Positions 9,622-22,190 of a DNA stretch of 64,000 nucleotides are shown in pieces. This DNA comes from Sulfurospirillum diekertiae. Its GTDB lineage: Bacteria; Campylobacterota; Campylobacteria; Campylobacterales; Sulfurospirillaceae. Positions within the stretch are counted from its first letter, which is position 1. Every line of letters starts with the position of its first letter. Position numbers and translations under genes: made by a program. The stretch lies in assembly GCF_002162315.1 (NCBI RefSeq), contig NZ_CP021416.1, forward strand, positions 2,058,207-2,122,206. Direction: 5' to 3'. Under the pieces are notes generated by a model that was given only the letters and a program-made list of their open reading frames with translations, was not told where the DNA came from and ran no database searches.

Positions 9622-9918
9622 TTAAATTTGTGTCCTAGCAATCTCTTTGTAAGCACTGAGTGCTTTATTGCGAATTTCTAACATCATTTTCATACTCATT
9701 TCTGCTTTATTGATGGCAAGAGCCGCTTGATGTAAATCTTTCACTTCCCCCGTGGCAATATCAGCCATTGCTTTATCACCTTTCACTTGGGAATCATTAA
9801 TCTCTTCAATAGAATCTTGTAAAATTTTTGAAAAGTCACCACTTGTTGAATCAGCTTTATTAACAGCGATATTGGATTTATTGGTTAATGATGAAAGTGT
9901 GTCAATTGTACTAGCCAT
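9622..9918 (-). CDS. fliE: Flagellar hook-basal body protein FliE
   Basis: A 98-residue rod/MS-ring junction protein of the flagellar basal body, exported by the flagellar type III system. The C-terminal half has the typical FliE pattern (VKDLHQAALAINKAEMSMKMMLEIRNK...AYKEIARTQ). It follows flgC by 5 bases and shares its promoter. Confidence 0.93.
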   Translation of the reverse strand: MASTIDTLSSLTNKSNIAVNKADSTSGDFSKILQDSIEEINDSQVKGDKAMADIATGEVKDLHQAALAINKAEMSMKMMLEIRNKALSAYKEIARTQI

Positions 9919-9923
9919 TTACC

Positions 9924-10418
9924 TTATCCTTTTAAAATATCTATTGCACTTTGTGCAATGGATTTCGCACTTTGAAATGCTGCCACATTCGCTTGATATG
10001 CTCTTGTTGCTTCAACAAGATTGGACATCTCAATTACGGGATTGACATTAGGATATGCAACATATCCTTCAGCATTGGCATCAGGATGGGAGGGGTCGTA
10101 TTTATATTTAAATTCGCTCTCATCACGTACCACTTTATCCACTTTAACACTCATTATAGCAGGATTGGCATTTTCTTGCAAGAATGGGTCGTCAAGCGGA
10201 TTTTCATAATCAAGCATATTGTTTTGCTTAGCAATTTTAGCGTTCAATGTTTTGTTAAAATCAATCGCTTTAAAGACAACATCTTGGCGCTGATAAGGAC
10301 CACCTTCACTGGTACGCGTGGTATTAGCATTTGCAATATTGGAGCTAATAACTTCCATACGATAGCGTTGAGCAGAAAGTCCGTAACTGCTAATATCAAA
10401 ACCGCTTAAATAGGCCAT
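9924..10418 (-). CDS. flgC: Flagellar proximal rod protein FlgC
   Basis: A 164-residue rod subunit. The N-terminal flagellar rod motif is SSYGLSAQRYRMEVISSNIA, followed by NANTTRT. The C-terminal motif is NPVIEMSNLVEATRAYQANV. It sits 9 bases after flgB and 5 bases before fliE. Confidence 0.95.
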   Translation of the reverse strand: MAYLSGFDISSYGLSAQRYRMEVISSNIANANTTRTSEGGPYQRQDVVFKAIDFNKTLNAKIAKQNNMLDYENPLDDPFLQENANPAIMSVKVDKVVRDESEFKYKYDPSHPDANAEGYVAYPNVNPVIEMSNLVEATRAYQANVAAFQSAKSIAQSAIDILKG

Positions 10419-10427
10419 CTGTTTTCC

Positions 10428-10862
10428 TTATATTTTTGACGAATATTCAATAACGCTTTTAAAGATAAGACTATCTTTTTGTAAAGCTGAGCTTAACGCA
10501 TTAAACATCATGGCATTTTTACCGAGCTCTGAAGACTCAACATCTAAATCGACCGTATTACCATCATTTCGAGCCATTTGTCCATCTCGAAGATAGACTG
10601 TTGCTTTAGAACTATCAAAATCAGTAATGCCACTTAAGTGTGCACCATCGGTTTGAGCCATTTCAAGTTTAGTGGAAGCATTATTCGTACCATAAATTTC
10701 TTTTGTTTTTGCAATCAATGCACTTTCAAAGTCCACATCTCTTGCTTTGTAAAAAGGTGTATCAATGTTTGCGATATTACTAGATACAAGATCTTGCCGC
10801 ATTGATCTAGCATTTAAGCCTTCAACCATTAATTTATTTGATTTGCTAATCTCAAAACTCAT
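10428..10862 (-). CDS. flgB: Flagellar proximal rod protein FlgB
   Basis: A 144-residue rod subunit with LVSSNIANIDTPFYKARDVDF, the N-terminal rod signature. The ATG at 10862 follows an AAGGA site. A longer in-frame start at 10895 would overlap the sigma-54 promoter and is rejected. It is first in the flgBC-fliE-ftsI transcript. Confidence 0.95.
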   Translation of the reverse strand: MSFEISKSNKLMVEGLNARSMRQDLVSSNIANIDTPFYKARDVDFESALIAKTKEIYGTNNASTKLEMAQTDGAHLSGITDFDSSKATVYLRDGQMARNDGNTVDLDVESSELGKNAMMFNALSSALQKDSLIFKSVIEYSSKI

Positions 10863-10893
10863 CGTTTTCCTTTCCACATTTCTTGTTTTATAC

Positions 10894-10911
10894 AAGCAAA
10901 TTTTATTCCAA
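10894..10911 (-). promoter_or_regulatory. Sigma-54 (RpoN) promoter of flgB
   Basis: The minus strand reads TTGGAATAAAATTTGCTT. The -24 GG and -12 GC are exactly 10 bases apart, matching the Campylobacter RpoN consensus (TTGGAAC-N5-TTGCTT form) except for one base. The -12 element lies about 34 bases before the flgB start, giving a leader of about 20 bases. RpoN control of rod genes is established in Campylobacter. Confidence 0.8.
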
Positions 10912-10945
10912 ATTGCGATACTATAAGGTTTAATCTATTTTAGTG

Positions 10946-10951
10946 TAGAAT
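10946..10951 (+). promoter_or_regulatory. Candidate -10 box for ftsW
   Basis: TAGAAT, preceded by TG, about 31 bases before the ftsW ATG in the divergent flgB/ftsW spacer. It matches TATAAT at five of six positions. Confidence 0.35.
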
Positions 10952-10982
10952 AATATAAATCCCAACTATACAATAAGAAACC

Positions 10983-12143
10983 ATGGAAACAGATAAAATA
11001 CTTTTTTCACTCAGCACCTTTGCCATCTGTGTTGGCATCGTTTTTTCATTGTCCTTACCTGTGTTTACGACACTTTTCTTTGACTATTCAGAGTACCATT
11101 TCTTCATCCGACAATTTGCTGTAGGAATGGTGAGTATCACTATAATGTGGGCGCTTTCACAAGTAGACCCTGATAAATTCTTAATCCATATTGGCTTCAC
11201 AATATTTCTCAGTTGTCTTCTCCTTATGGGTGTAATGCACTACCTTCCAGAATCTTTAGTAACCTCTGCTGGGGGAGCAAAAAGGTGGATCAGACTACCA
11301 GGATTTTCACTTGCACCTGTTGAGTTTTTTAAAATTGGTTTTGTTTATTTTTTGGCGTGGAGTTTTGCAAGGAAACTCAATAATGATAAAAAATCACTCA
11401 AAGAAGAGATGAAGCTTATCCTCCCGTATTTGGCTGTTTTTGTCTTAGTTATCTACTTGATAGCCGTAATGCAAAATGACCTTGGACAAGTGATTGTTTT
11501 AGCATTGACCCTTGCAGTAATGGCATTTTTTGCAGGAACAAGTCTTCAACTTTTTATGCTTGCTATTTTAGGCTCCATTTTTGTTTTTCTTGTGGCAATT
11601 TTTAGCTCCAGTCACCGAATCTTGCGTATCAAAACATGGTGGGCAACCATTCAAAACATGGTACTTTCCCTCTTCCCCGAAAAAATAGCAGCCGTCTTAC
11701 GGGTCGAAGATGCACCTGAGCCTTACCAAATTTCACACTCACTCAATGCAATTAAACATGGTGGTATTTTTGGAGAGGGTATTGGTAATGGAATGTTTAA
11801 ACTAGGCTATTTAAGTGAAGTTCATACGGACTTTGCCCTTGCTGGTATTGCGGAAGAGCTGGGAGCACTGGGTGTCACTATTTTGACCTTAGTTATTATC
11901 ACGATTGTTTATCGTATTTTTAAAATTGCTAGCCGAAGTTCCAATAAAGTTTATTACCTCTTCTCTCTTGGCATTGGACTTCTCATCGTTTTTTCTTTCT
12001 TAATGAATGCTTATGGCATCACTTCTATTACCCCTATTAAAGGTATTTCTGTTCCATTTATTAGCTATGGTGGTAGTTCTATTTTAGCACTTGCTGTGGG
12101 TATTGGAATGGTATTGATGATTAGTAAAAAGGCTAAGCTATGA
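10983..12143 (+). CDS. ftsW: Septal peptidoglycan glycosyltransferase FtsW (SEDS family)
   Basis: A polytopic SEDS protein of 386 residues with about 10 membrane segments. It polymerises lipid II at the septum with FtsI. Family motifs include GGAKRWI near residue 94, the late loop with HTDFALAGIAEELG, and the signature ITPIKGISVPFISYGGSS near the C-terminus. It could be RodA by family, but linkage to murG and ftsI favours FtsW. The stop overlaps the murG start (ATGA), so the two are coupled. Confidence 0.88.
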   Translation: METDKILFSLSTFAICVGIVFSLSLPVFTTLFFDYSEYHFFIRQFAVGMVSITIMWALSQVDPDKFLIHIGFTIFLSCLLLMGVMHYLPESLVTSAGGAKRWIRLPGFSLAPVEFFKIGFVYFLAWSFARKLNNDKKSLKEEMKLILPYLAVFVLVIYLIAVMQNDLGQVIVLALTLAVMAFFAGTSLQLFMLAILGSIFVFLVAIFSSSHRILRIKTWWATIQNMVLSLFPEKIAAVLRVEDAPEPYQISHSLNAIKHGGIFGEGIGNGMFKLGYLSEVHTDFALAGIAEELGALGVTILTLVIITIVYRIFKIASRSSNKVYYLFSLGIGLLIVFSFLMNAYGITSITPIKGISVPFISYGGSSILALAVGIGMVLMISKKAKL

Positions 12144-13175
12144 TTGCTATTACGGGTGGAGGAACAGGTGGTCATTTGGTTATTGCCCCGTGCTATTAAA
12201 GAAGAGTTAAATAAGCGCGGACTCAAACCCATTTACATTGGGTCTACTGCAGGGCAAGATCAAACGTGGTTTGAAAATGATACGGGATTTGAAAAAACCT
12301 ATTTTTTAGAAAGTCGTGGTGTGGTCAACAAAAAAGGGATACATAAAGTCCTTGCCCTCTTTACGATCATTCGTTCAGCCTTTACATGTAAAGCTATTTT
12401 CAAAAAACATCAGATCAAATATGTTTTTTCAGTGGGTGGATATTCTGCTGCTCCAGCTTCATTTGGAGCACTACTGTGCGGTATACCGCTTTATATTCAT
12501 GAACAAAATGCCATTCAAGGTAAACTCAATTCCCTTTTAAGACCTTTTTCTAAAGCATTTTTTAGCTCCTATGACACGAAAGCAACCATGACTAGCTACC
12601 CCGTGAGTGAAGCCTTTTTTAAGAGTCAAAGAGAACGATCGAATCTTAAAACGATCATCTTTTTAGGAGGAAGCCAAGGAGCAACCTTTATTAACCATCT
12701 AGCACTTAAAATGGCAAAGCTTTTACAACAAGAAGGTATTGCTATTATTCATCAAACAGGGAAAAAAGAGTTTGAGCAAATAAAAAAATTTTACGAAGAT
12801 GAAGGTATTTTAGCAGACGTATTTGATTTTTCTAATGATATCCCTGAAAAACTTATGCGTGCCGACTTTGCTATTAGCCGCTCAGGAGCGAGTACATTAT
12901 GGGAACTTTGTGCTGCAAATGTACCCGCATTATTTATTCCCTACCCTCATGCAGCCGCAAACCACCAATACTTTAATGCAAAAGCACTCGTAGATCAAGA
13001 AGCAGCACTTATCCTTCCACAAAAAGACATTGACCCAGTAGCACTTTTAACTCACATTAAAAGTATCAATCTCTTAAATGTTTCCAAAAAATTATCTCAA
13101 CTCATTCATGATGGTGGGGCTAAAGAAATCGTCGACTCAATGTTACAACCCAAAAATAAGGAGAACCCATGTTAG
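12140..13175 (+). CDS. murG: MurG, lipid II GlcNAc transferase, frameshifted at a C4 run
   Basis: Adds GlcNAc to lipid I on the inner membrane face. The true start is the ATG at 12140, overlapping the ftsW stop. It reads MIAITGGGTGGHLVIA, and the frame then breaks at CCCC (12186-12189). Dropping one C joins it to RAIKEELNKRG and the rest of the protein, about 344 residues, close to the family's usual length. Later motifs include EQNAIQGKLN, FLGGSQGA and SRSGASTLWEL (UDP-GlcNAc site). Since murG is essential, the extra C is almost surely a sequence error. One TTTACATGTAAA copy reads FTCK. The gene overlaps the next gene by 7 bases. Confidence 0.9.
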
Positions 13176-13627
13176 AAAATCTTATTGTTCGTATTGCAAC
13201 GCGTGATGATGCTAAAGAAATAGCCGAATTTAATGTACTATTTGCAAAAGAAACTGTTAATAAAAATGTTTCACTTGCCCTTACAACGGAAGGTGTCCAC
13301 CAAGTCTTTTCAAAATTTCACAATGGCTTTTACCTTATTGCTACGATTGATAATGTAATCCTTGGATTAGCTATGATTACCAGAGAGTGGAGTGATTGGA
13401 GCAATGGTGCTTATTATTGTATTCAAAGTATTTTTGTCACAGATCATGAACATGAAAAAGAGATCCATGATGCACTTTTAGATAAGGCAAAATCATTGGC
13501 AAAAGAGCACTATGATGTATGTGGCATCAGACTTTACGTGCATAAAGACGATAAAGCAACACAAAAAGCATATGAAGAGTTGGGATTACAAAAAACAAAA
13601 TATAGGGTATTTGAAGAGACATTTTAA
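13169..13627 (+). CDS. GNAT-family N-acetyltransferase
   Basis: 152 residues with a GNAT fold. RIATRDDAKEIAEFN is beta1/alpha1, then comes a strand reading ILGLAMITREWSDW, and IQSIFVTDHEHEKEIHDALL is beta4/alpha3, where the acetyl-CoA loop would sit. The late GIRLYVHKDDKATQKAYEELG is the typical end motif. The substrate is unknown. It overlaps the end of murG with its own AAGGAG site, so it is probably co-transcribed. Confidence 0.8.
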   Translation: MLENLIVRIATRDDAKEIAEFNVLFAKETVNKNVSLALTTEGVHQVFSKFHNGFYLIATIDNVILGLAMITREWSDWSNGAYYCIQSIFVTDHEHEKEIHDALLDKAKSLAKEHYDVCGIRLYVHKDDKATQKAYEELGLQKTKYRVFEETF

Positions 13628-13633
13628 ACGAAA

Positions 13634-13710
13634 TGGTGCGCCCGAAGGAATTCGAATCCCTGACCTCCGGTACCGCAAACCGATGCTCTATCCAGCTGAG
13701 CTACGAGCGC
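13634..13710 (-). tRNA. tRNA-Arg (anticodon GCG)
   Basis: A 77-base cloverleaf with encoded CCA (TGG at 13634-13636 on the plus strand). The acceptor GCGCTCG pairs with CGGGCGC. The D-arm is GCTC/GAGC. The anticodon stem TCGGT/ACCGG encloses the loop TTGCGGT, which puts GCG at 34-36. The T-arm contains TTCGAAT. It stands alone on the strand opposite to both neighbours. Confidence 0.92.
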
Positions 13711-13779
13711 ACATATTTGTTTGAGGTCGGTATTATATCTTAGCTAAGATAAATTAAGTATTAAAAAAAAGAGCCAAAA

Positions 13780-14658
13780 ATGCCATTTAGTCTACAAAGA
13801 TCACTTCAAACATCGTTAAAAAGTTCTTGGACGATTTTGAAGCTCATTGTACCTATTTACATTTTGGCAGACATTCTATTCTATTACAACCTTCTTTCGT
13901 ATATTACCTTTATCTTTAAACCACTGGTCGCATTTTTAGGGCTCCCTCAAGAAACAGCTCTTTCTCTTGTGAGTGGACTTTTTCTCAATCTTTATGCAGC
14001 CATTGCCTTTGCAGCACCTCTTGGGCTTAGTGCTAAAGAATGGACTATCCTAGCCATTTTTTTAGGCATAGCACATGCTCTTATTGTTGAAACAGAAATT
14101 ATGAGGCGATTAGGTATTTCTAGAGTATATTCCATTCTTTTAAGGCTCAGCGTTGGATTACTAGTAGGAGGACTAACCTCAAAACTTCCTCAGAGTTGGT
14201 TCTCTAATGAACTAAGTCAAGAAGCTGTAGTACCATCACACCCTTTGTATCATTCACTCTTAGATCTATTACAAAATTCTTTGTATGAATCGCTTTCGCT
14301 ATCACTAAAAGTCATGCTACTGGTTACTACACTTATTTTCGTTCTTGACTTCATTAAATCACTGCAAATGATTGAACAGCACTCACAAAAAGTCAATAGC
14401 GGTTTTTCAATTTTAGTCGGTGTAATTTTAGGAATCACTTATGGTGCGGGTATATTAATTGCAGAATATGAAAAAGGTTTTTTACAAAAACGAGAAATTT
14501 TATTTATTGGTACCTATTTAATGATCTGTCATGCGATTATTGAAGATACACTCCTTTTTGTTATCTTTGGAGCCAATTTGTGGATTGTGGTAGGCTTACG
14601 CATCATGTTTGCAACCCTTATCGCTTATCTTGTCTTAAAATATAAAAAAATTACTTAA
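13780..14658 (+). CDS. Membrane protein with nucleoside-recognition (Gate) domain
   Basis: 292 residues with about eight hydrophobic segments. Two Gate-like halves are visible. The first is around residues 10-130 (LIVPIYILADILFYYNLLSY, then VSGLFLNLYAAIAFAAPLGL). The second is around residues 165-290. The family is named for nucleoside-transport gating, but members such as the spore-maturation proteins have unclear roles, so the substrate is open. The start follows an AGCC-rich spacer with no clear ribosome site. It converges on the thioredoxin gene and overlaps it by 8 bases. Confidence 0.7.
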   Translation: MPFSLQRSLQTSLKSSWTILKLIVPIYILADILFYYNLLSYITFIFKPLVAFLGLPQETALSLVSGLFLNLYAAIAFAAPLGLSAKEWTILAIFLGIAHALIVETEIMRRLGISRVYSILLRLSVGLLVGGLTSKLPQSWFSNELSQEAVVPSHPLYHSLLDLLQNSLYESLSLSLKVMLLVTTLIFVLDFIKSLQMIEQHSQKVNSGFSILVGVILGITYGAGILIAEYEKGFLQKREILFIGTYLMICHAIIEDTLLFVIFGANLWIVVGLRIMFATLIAYLVLKYKKIT

Positions 14659-15044
14659 ATTCTTGCTCATATACTTCATCTAAAAGTTCTATAAAACTTA
14701 CAGGTTCAATATAACCCGCAAAATCATCTATAATTTTGAGATCACTTGGCGATAAAATTAAATTGGTAGGAAAATACTTTACATGTAAAGCTTGTGGCAA
14801 TTTAGAATCTTCTTTATTTATCGTTACATGTAAATACTTTTTTTCAATCTGATTACGATATATTGTATTTTCAAATACGTCTTTTTCCATTTTAATACAA
14901 TAAGGACAAAGCTCTTTTGTCACGCTTAATAAAATTAATTTCTTTTCATTCAGTGCTTTTTTGCGTTTCAACTTCCAAAAACTCCGCATGCAATGAGAGT
15001 GCACCTAAGAGAAATATGAATAAAACACAAATCCATTTTTTCAT
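14651..15044 (-). CDS. Secreted thioredoxin-fold protein (CPYC), frameshifted at a 6-base run
   Basis: The ATG at 15044 overlaps the stop of the upstream transporter (ATGA) and opens a Sec signal peptide (MKKWICVLFIFLLGALSLHA). The frame breaks at T6 on the plus strand (14959-14964). Removing one base gives EFLEVETQKALNEKKLILL followed by the redox motif KELCPYCIKME, and ends at 14651, about 130 residues in all. The 394-base length is 3n+1, as expected. It is likely a periplasmic thiol-disulfide or thioredoxin-like protein. It holds one perfect TTTACATGTAAA (LHVK) and one near copy (LHVT). Confidence 0.75.
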
Positions 15045-15931
15045 CTATCAACCTTTTTAACTCTTTGCTGTAAGAATAAACCCATTATAATAAAAATTAA
15101 ACCTATAAATGTTGAAAGAAGAATTGTCTCCCCAACAAAAATAGTGATAAATGCTAAAGACAAAAAAGGAGAAATAAAAATAAGATTTGCAATCTTTGCC
15201 GTGTTTGTACTGAGCTTCATTGCTTGTAACCACAGTATAAATGTAATACCCATTTCAAAAACACCTATATACATCGAACCTAGAAAACCATAGAGATTAA
15301 ATACCAAAGGATGGGGTGTCATAAAAGCGTAAAGCAAAATGGCAAGGACACCAAAGCAAAAATTGATAAAAAGACCTACGAGAGGATCTACATGTAACTT
15401 CGTATTGTAAATCCAATAGAGTGACCATAAGACGGTTGAAAAAAGCGCTAGAACAACACCTATAAGGCTGGAAAACGAAAAACTCCAAAGATCACCATGT
15501 GTCGAAATAATAAGAACACCACAATAGCAAATCAATCCTGCTAAAAAGTCATAAACACTTATTTTTTGTTTTAGAATAAAAACGGACAGATAGGTTAATG
15601 TCAATGCCCACGTATAATTGATAGGCTGAGCCTCTTGTGCAGGTAACAGTTCATATGCGCGAAACAAGACTAAATAATAGATAAAAGGATTTATAAGCCC
15701 CAGCAAGGCAAGCTTAAAATAGGTTTTTTTTGAATACGTCAATAAAATATGAAATTTTCGCTGATACCCCATCGCACAGAAAAACACACATAAAGAAAAA
15801 AATGAAGCATAAAGAAGAAGGTTTAAGGCATCAAAATAGGCTAACGAGAGTTTAAAAGCACTTGCAACTGTAGACCAAAGAAGTACGGAAGATAATGCAT
15901 AAATGTAAGCTTTTTTTTGATTTTTTATCAA
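15041..15931 (-). CDS. EamA/DMT-family transporter
   Basis: About 296 residues with ten membrane helices in two EamA repeats. The first begins KKAYIYALSSVLLWSTVASAFKL and the second starts near SLIGVVLALFSTVLWSLYWI. The substrate is unknown; metabolite export is typical of the family. The frame stays open upstream to a GTG at 15988, but that start touches the 3' end of the 5S rRNA. A TTG at 15931 with AAAGG nine bases upstream gives a normal family length, so I chose it. The gene lies directly behind the rRNA operon with no terminator that I can see. Confidence 0.75.
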   Translation of the reverse strand: MIKNQKKAYIYALSSVLLWSTVASAFKLSLAYFDALNLLLYASFFSLCVFFCAMGYQRKFHILLTYSKKTYFKLALLGLINPFIYYLVLFRAYELLPAQEAQPINYTWALTLTYLSVFILKQKISVYDFLAGLICYCGVLIISTHGDLWSFSFSSLIGVVLALFSTVLWSLYWIYNTKLHVDPLVGLFINFCFGVLAILLYAFMTPHPLVFNLYGFLGSMYIGVFEMGITFILWLQAMKLSTNTAKIANLIFISPFLSLAFITIFVGETILLSTFIGLIFIIMGLFLQQRVKKVDR

Positions 15932-15990
15932 GGGAAAGCGCCTTTGAATAAGACGAGATAAAAGGTATGTTGTAAAAGAAAGAATCACGG

Positions 15991-16105
15991 AACTGGCAGC
16001 GACCTACGTTTCCATCCCAGTAAGGGAAAGTATTATCGGCGATGAAGAGCTTAGCTTCCTGGTTCGAAATGGGACAGGGCGTTTCCTCTTCTCTATAGCC
16101 ACCAG
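15991..16105 (-). rRNA. rrf: 5S ribosomal RNA
   Basis: About 115 bases on the minus strand, starting near GGTGGCTATAGAG and ending near CGCTGCCAGTT. The conserved CCATTTCGAACC loop region is present. Ends are estimated to within a few bases. Confidence 0.93.
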
Positions 16106-16109
16106 AATC

Positions 16110-16155
16110 GTGAATTAAATCTATGTCGTATTATAACGAAATAGGCTTAATTCAC
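16110..16155 (-). other. Stem-loop in the 23S-5S spacer
   Basis: GTGAATTAA (16110-16118) pairs perfectly with TTAATTCAC (16147-16155). An inner CTAT/ATAG pair follows, then TCG/CGA. This is probably an rRNA processing stem next to the 5S 5' end. Confidence 0.55.
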
Positions 16156-16244
16156 CATTCTTCAGGTGATTTTAGTATTGTCTAGTCAACAAAGCGCTTT
16201 ACACTTAATAAGGAAGTGAAATAGCATTATCATACGTAATAATA

Positions 16245-19155
<2,911 letters not shown>

Positions 19156-19472
19156 TTCGTATTCTAATGCACATTTCACTCCCTTATTAAATGTAAAACA
19201 TTTAACAAGTTGTAAATTGTTTTTTTTGCGTTTTGTTGACTTTGACAATAATAAATTAAATAACATCTCTATGTTCTTTCATCAGATAGCAAAGCTATCT
19301 TAAAGAACCAAACCTAAAGTACAACGCAAAGCGTCGTATTCTAAATTATAGAACATAAACTTAGACTAAAAAGTCTAATATAAAAACAACCGCAATTGTT
19401 CTTATATTAGACCTTGTGTCCTCATCTTCACTAACAATGTCTTGATACAATCTTTTACCACTTTTTAAAAAA
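19156..19472 (-). other. tRNA-Ala to 23S spacer with strong hairpins
   Basis: A 317-base spacer with no protein gene. Two structures stand out. AGATAGC (19284-19290) pairs with GCTATCT (19294-19300) and is extended by GTTCTTT/AAAGAAC. GTCTAATATAA plus AACAA (19373-19389) pairs with TTGTT plus TTATATTAGAC (19396-19412). A shorter hairpin, TTAGACT/AGTCTAA at 19361-19378, overlaps the second stem and would exclude it. These are likely RNase III or folding elements of the pre-rRNA. Confidence 0.6.
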
Positions 19473-19548
19473 TGGTGGAGAATAGCGGGATCGAACCGCT
19501 GACCTCCTGCGTGCAAAGCAGGCGCTCTCCCAGCTGAGCTAATTCCCC
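19473..19548 (-). tRNA. tRNA-Ala (anticodon TGC)
   Basis: 76 bases with encoded CCA. The acceptor is GGGGAAT/ATTCTCC, the anticodon loop is TTTGCAC with TGC, and the T-loop is TTCGATC. It lies inside the rRNA operon, one base from tRNA-Ile. Confidence 0.97.
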
Positions 19549-19549
19549 A

Positions 19550-19626
19550 TGGTGGGCTTAAGAGGACTCGAACCTCTGACCTTACCCTTATCAGGGGTAC
19601 GCTCTAACCACCTGAGCTATAAGCCC
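19550..19626 (-). tRNA. tRNA-Ile (anticodon GAT)
   Basis: 77 bases with encoded CCA. The acceptor is GGGCTTA/TAAGCCC, the anticodon loop is CTGATAA, and the T-loop is TTCGAGT. It is the first tRNA after 16S in the usual Ile-Ala order. Confidence 0.97.
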
Positions 19627-19711
19627 CTCTTTCATTCAATCTCTCAAAACTAAATAAGCTTCCTTAGCAGTTCTCGCCGGAGCACCATTGTGAGATAGTG
19701 TCCCTATACTC

Positions 19712-21224
<1,513 letters not shown>

Positions 21225-21429
21225 TTTTTATGAAGTGTTCTTCATTTGACTTAAAGTATCTCTTTTTTTTAATAAAGAGTTGATAATCTCTTTTTTCGCG
21301 TCACTGACTAAGGTCGCTTATTTAGATTTCAAAGATTGAATTTGACATTGTTAAAATGGTAATGAACGTGAAGCTTATCCCCTACTTTGGGTACTTCTCT
21401 TTAACCCCGCTTTCTCAAACGAGGACGAA

Positions 21430-21435
21430 ATTATA
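21430..21435 (-). promoter_or_regulatory. Candidate -10 box of the rRNA operon
   Basis: TATAAT on the minus strand, about 205 bases before the 16S start, within AT-rich sequence between the pseudopilin end and 16S. The rest of the 21225-21476 spacer is leader RNA with no gene that I can see. Confidence 0.45.
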
Positions 21436-21476
21436 TATCCTTACACCTTACAAAGACATTAAAGAAGAAGAGAGGT

Positions 21477-22178
21477 TTATTGAATGTGTGTGTAACCTGT
21501 TTCAGGCTCAATTACAATAACAATTTCACCCTTATTGTTCGCAGTATTATTAGGAAGTGTACATGAAGCTAGGCACAACTTAATATGAACTGTTGATATA
21601 TTTACTTTATCAACTGAGCTACTTATATGCCCTGCATTACTTAACTTCGTATCACCTCTATACGGCCTTCCTAGTTCATCGAAAACAATTCTACTTGCTG
21701 TTGAACCAGTACTTCCTCCTGACATACTTATATCATTTATTCCATAGCTACTTGTAAAATTCAACTTAGAATTTATATGCTCATTTGAACCTGTATCAAA
21801 AGAAGAATATGTCGTACCAATAAGATACTTATTCGAATTCAAAGGATCTTTCGCTACTTCAGAATATGAAAAATTAGCAGGGGCATTTGGATTTGCATCA
21901 TAGCTGGATAAAATAGTGTCCGCCATAATAAAATATGATTGATATCCATTCGCTGTAGAAAAGCGTATCTGCCATCTTCCCAAAAACCAATTACTATCTG
22001 TTGCACTAAACTTGTCATCCATCATTGCCAAATGTTGCGTATAACGGATATGACTAACAACTTGATCAGCAGCTTCACGCAAAGAGTTTCGTTGAAAGCC
22101 TGTGGAAACGAAATAGGATAAAATGCCTACGACAACAATCACAAATACCAGTTCAAGCATCGTAAACGCGTTTTTCAT
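21477..22178 (-). CDS. Prepilin-like protein with type IV N-terminal methylation motif
   Basis: 233 residues. The short leader MKNA is followed by FTMLELVFVIVVVGILSYFV, the prepilin signature with Glu at position +5 and one hydrophobic helix. The rest is a pseudopilin-like globular domain rich in Ser/Asn, with two Cys near the end (KLCLASCTLP) that probably form a disulfide. It would be processed by a prepilin peptidase and built into a type II secretion or type IV pilus-like fibre. No other pilus gene is nearby. It lies 12 bases after the glycosyltransferase gene, in the trpG run. Confidence 0.78.
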   Translation of the reverse strand: MKNAFTMLELVFVIVVVGILSYFVSTGFQRNSLREAADQVVSHIRYTQHLAMMDDKFSATDSNWFLGRWQIRFSTANGYQSYFIMADTILSSYDANPNAPANFSYSEVAKDPLNSNKYLIGTTYSSFDTGSNEHINSKLNFTSSYGINDISMSGGSTGSTASRIVFDELGRPYRGDTKLSNAGHISSSVDKVNISTVHIKLCLASCTLPNNTANNKGEIVIVIEPETGYTHIQ

Positions 22179-22190
22179 TTTATCCTCTTT

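Noticed and set aside
12144-12200. An alternative murG N-terminus starting MLLRVEEQVVIW
   Set aside because: It is an out-of-frame reading of the true start; the ATG at 12140 gives the GGGTGGH motif and overlaps the ftsW stop.
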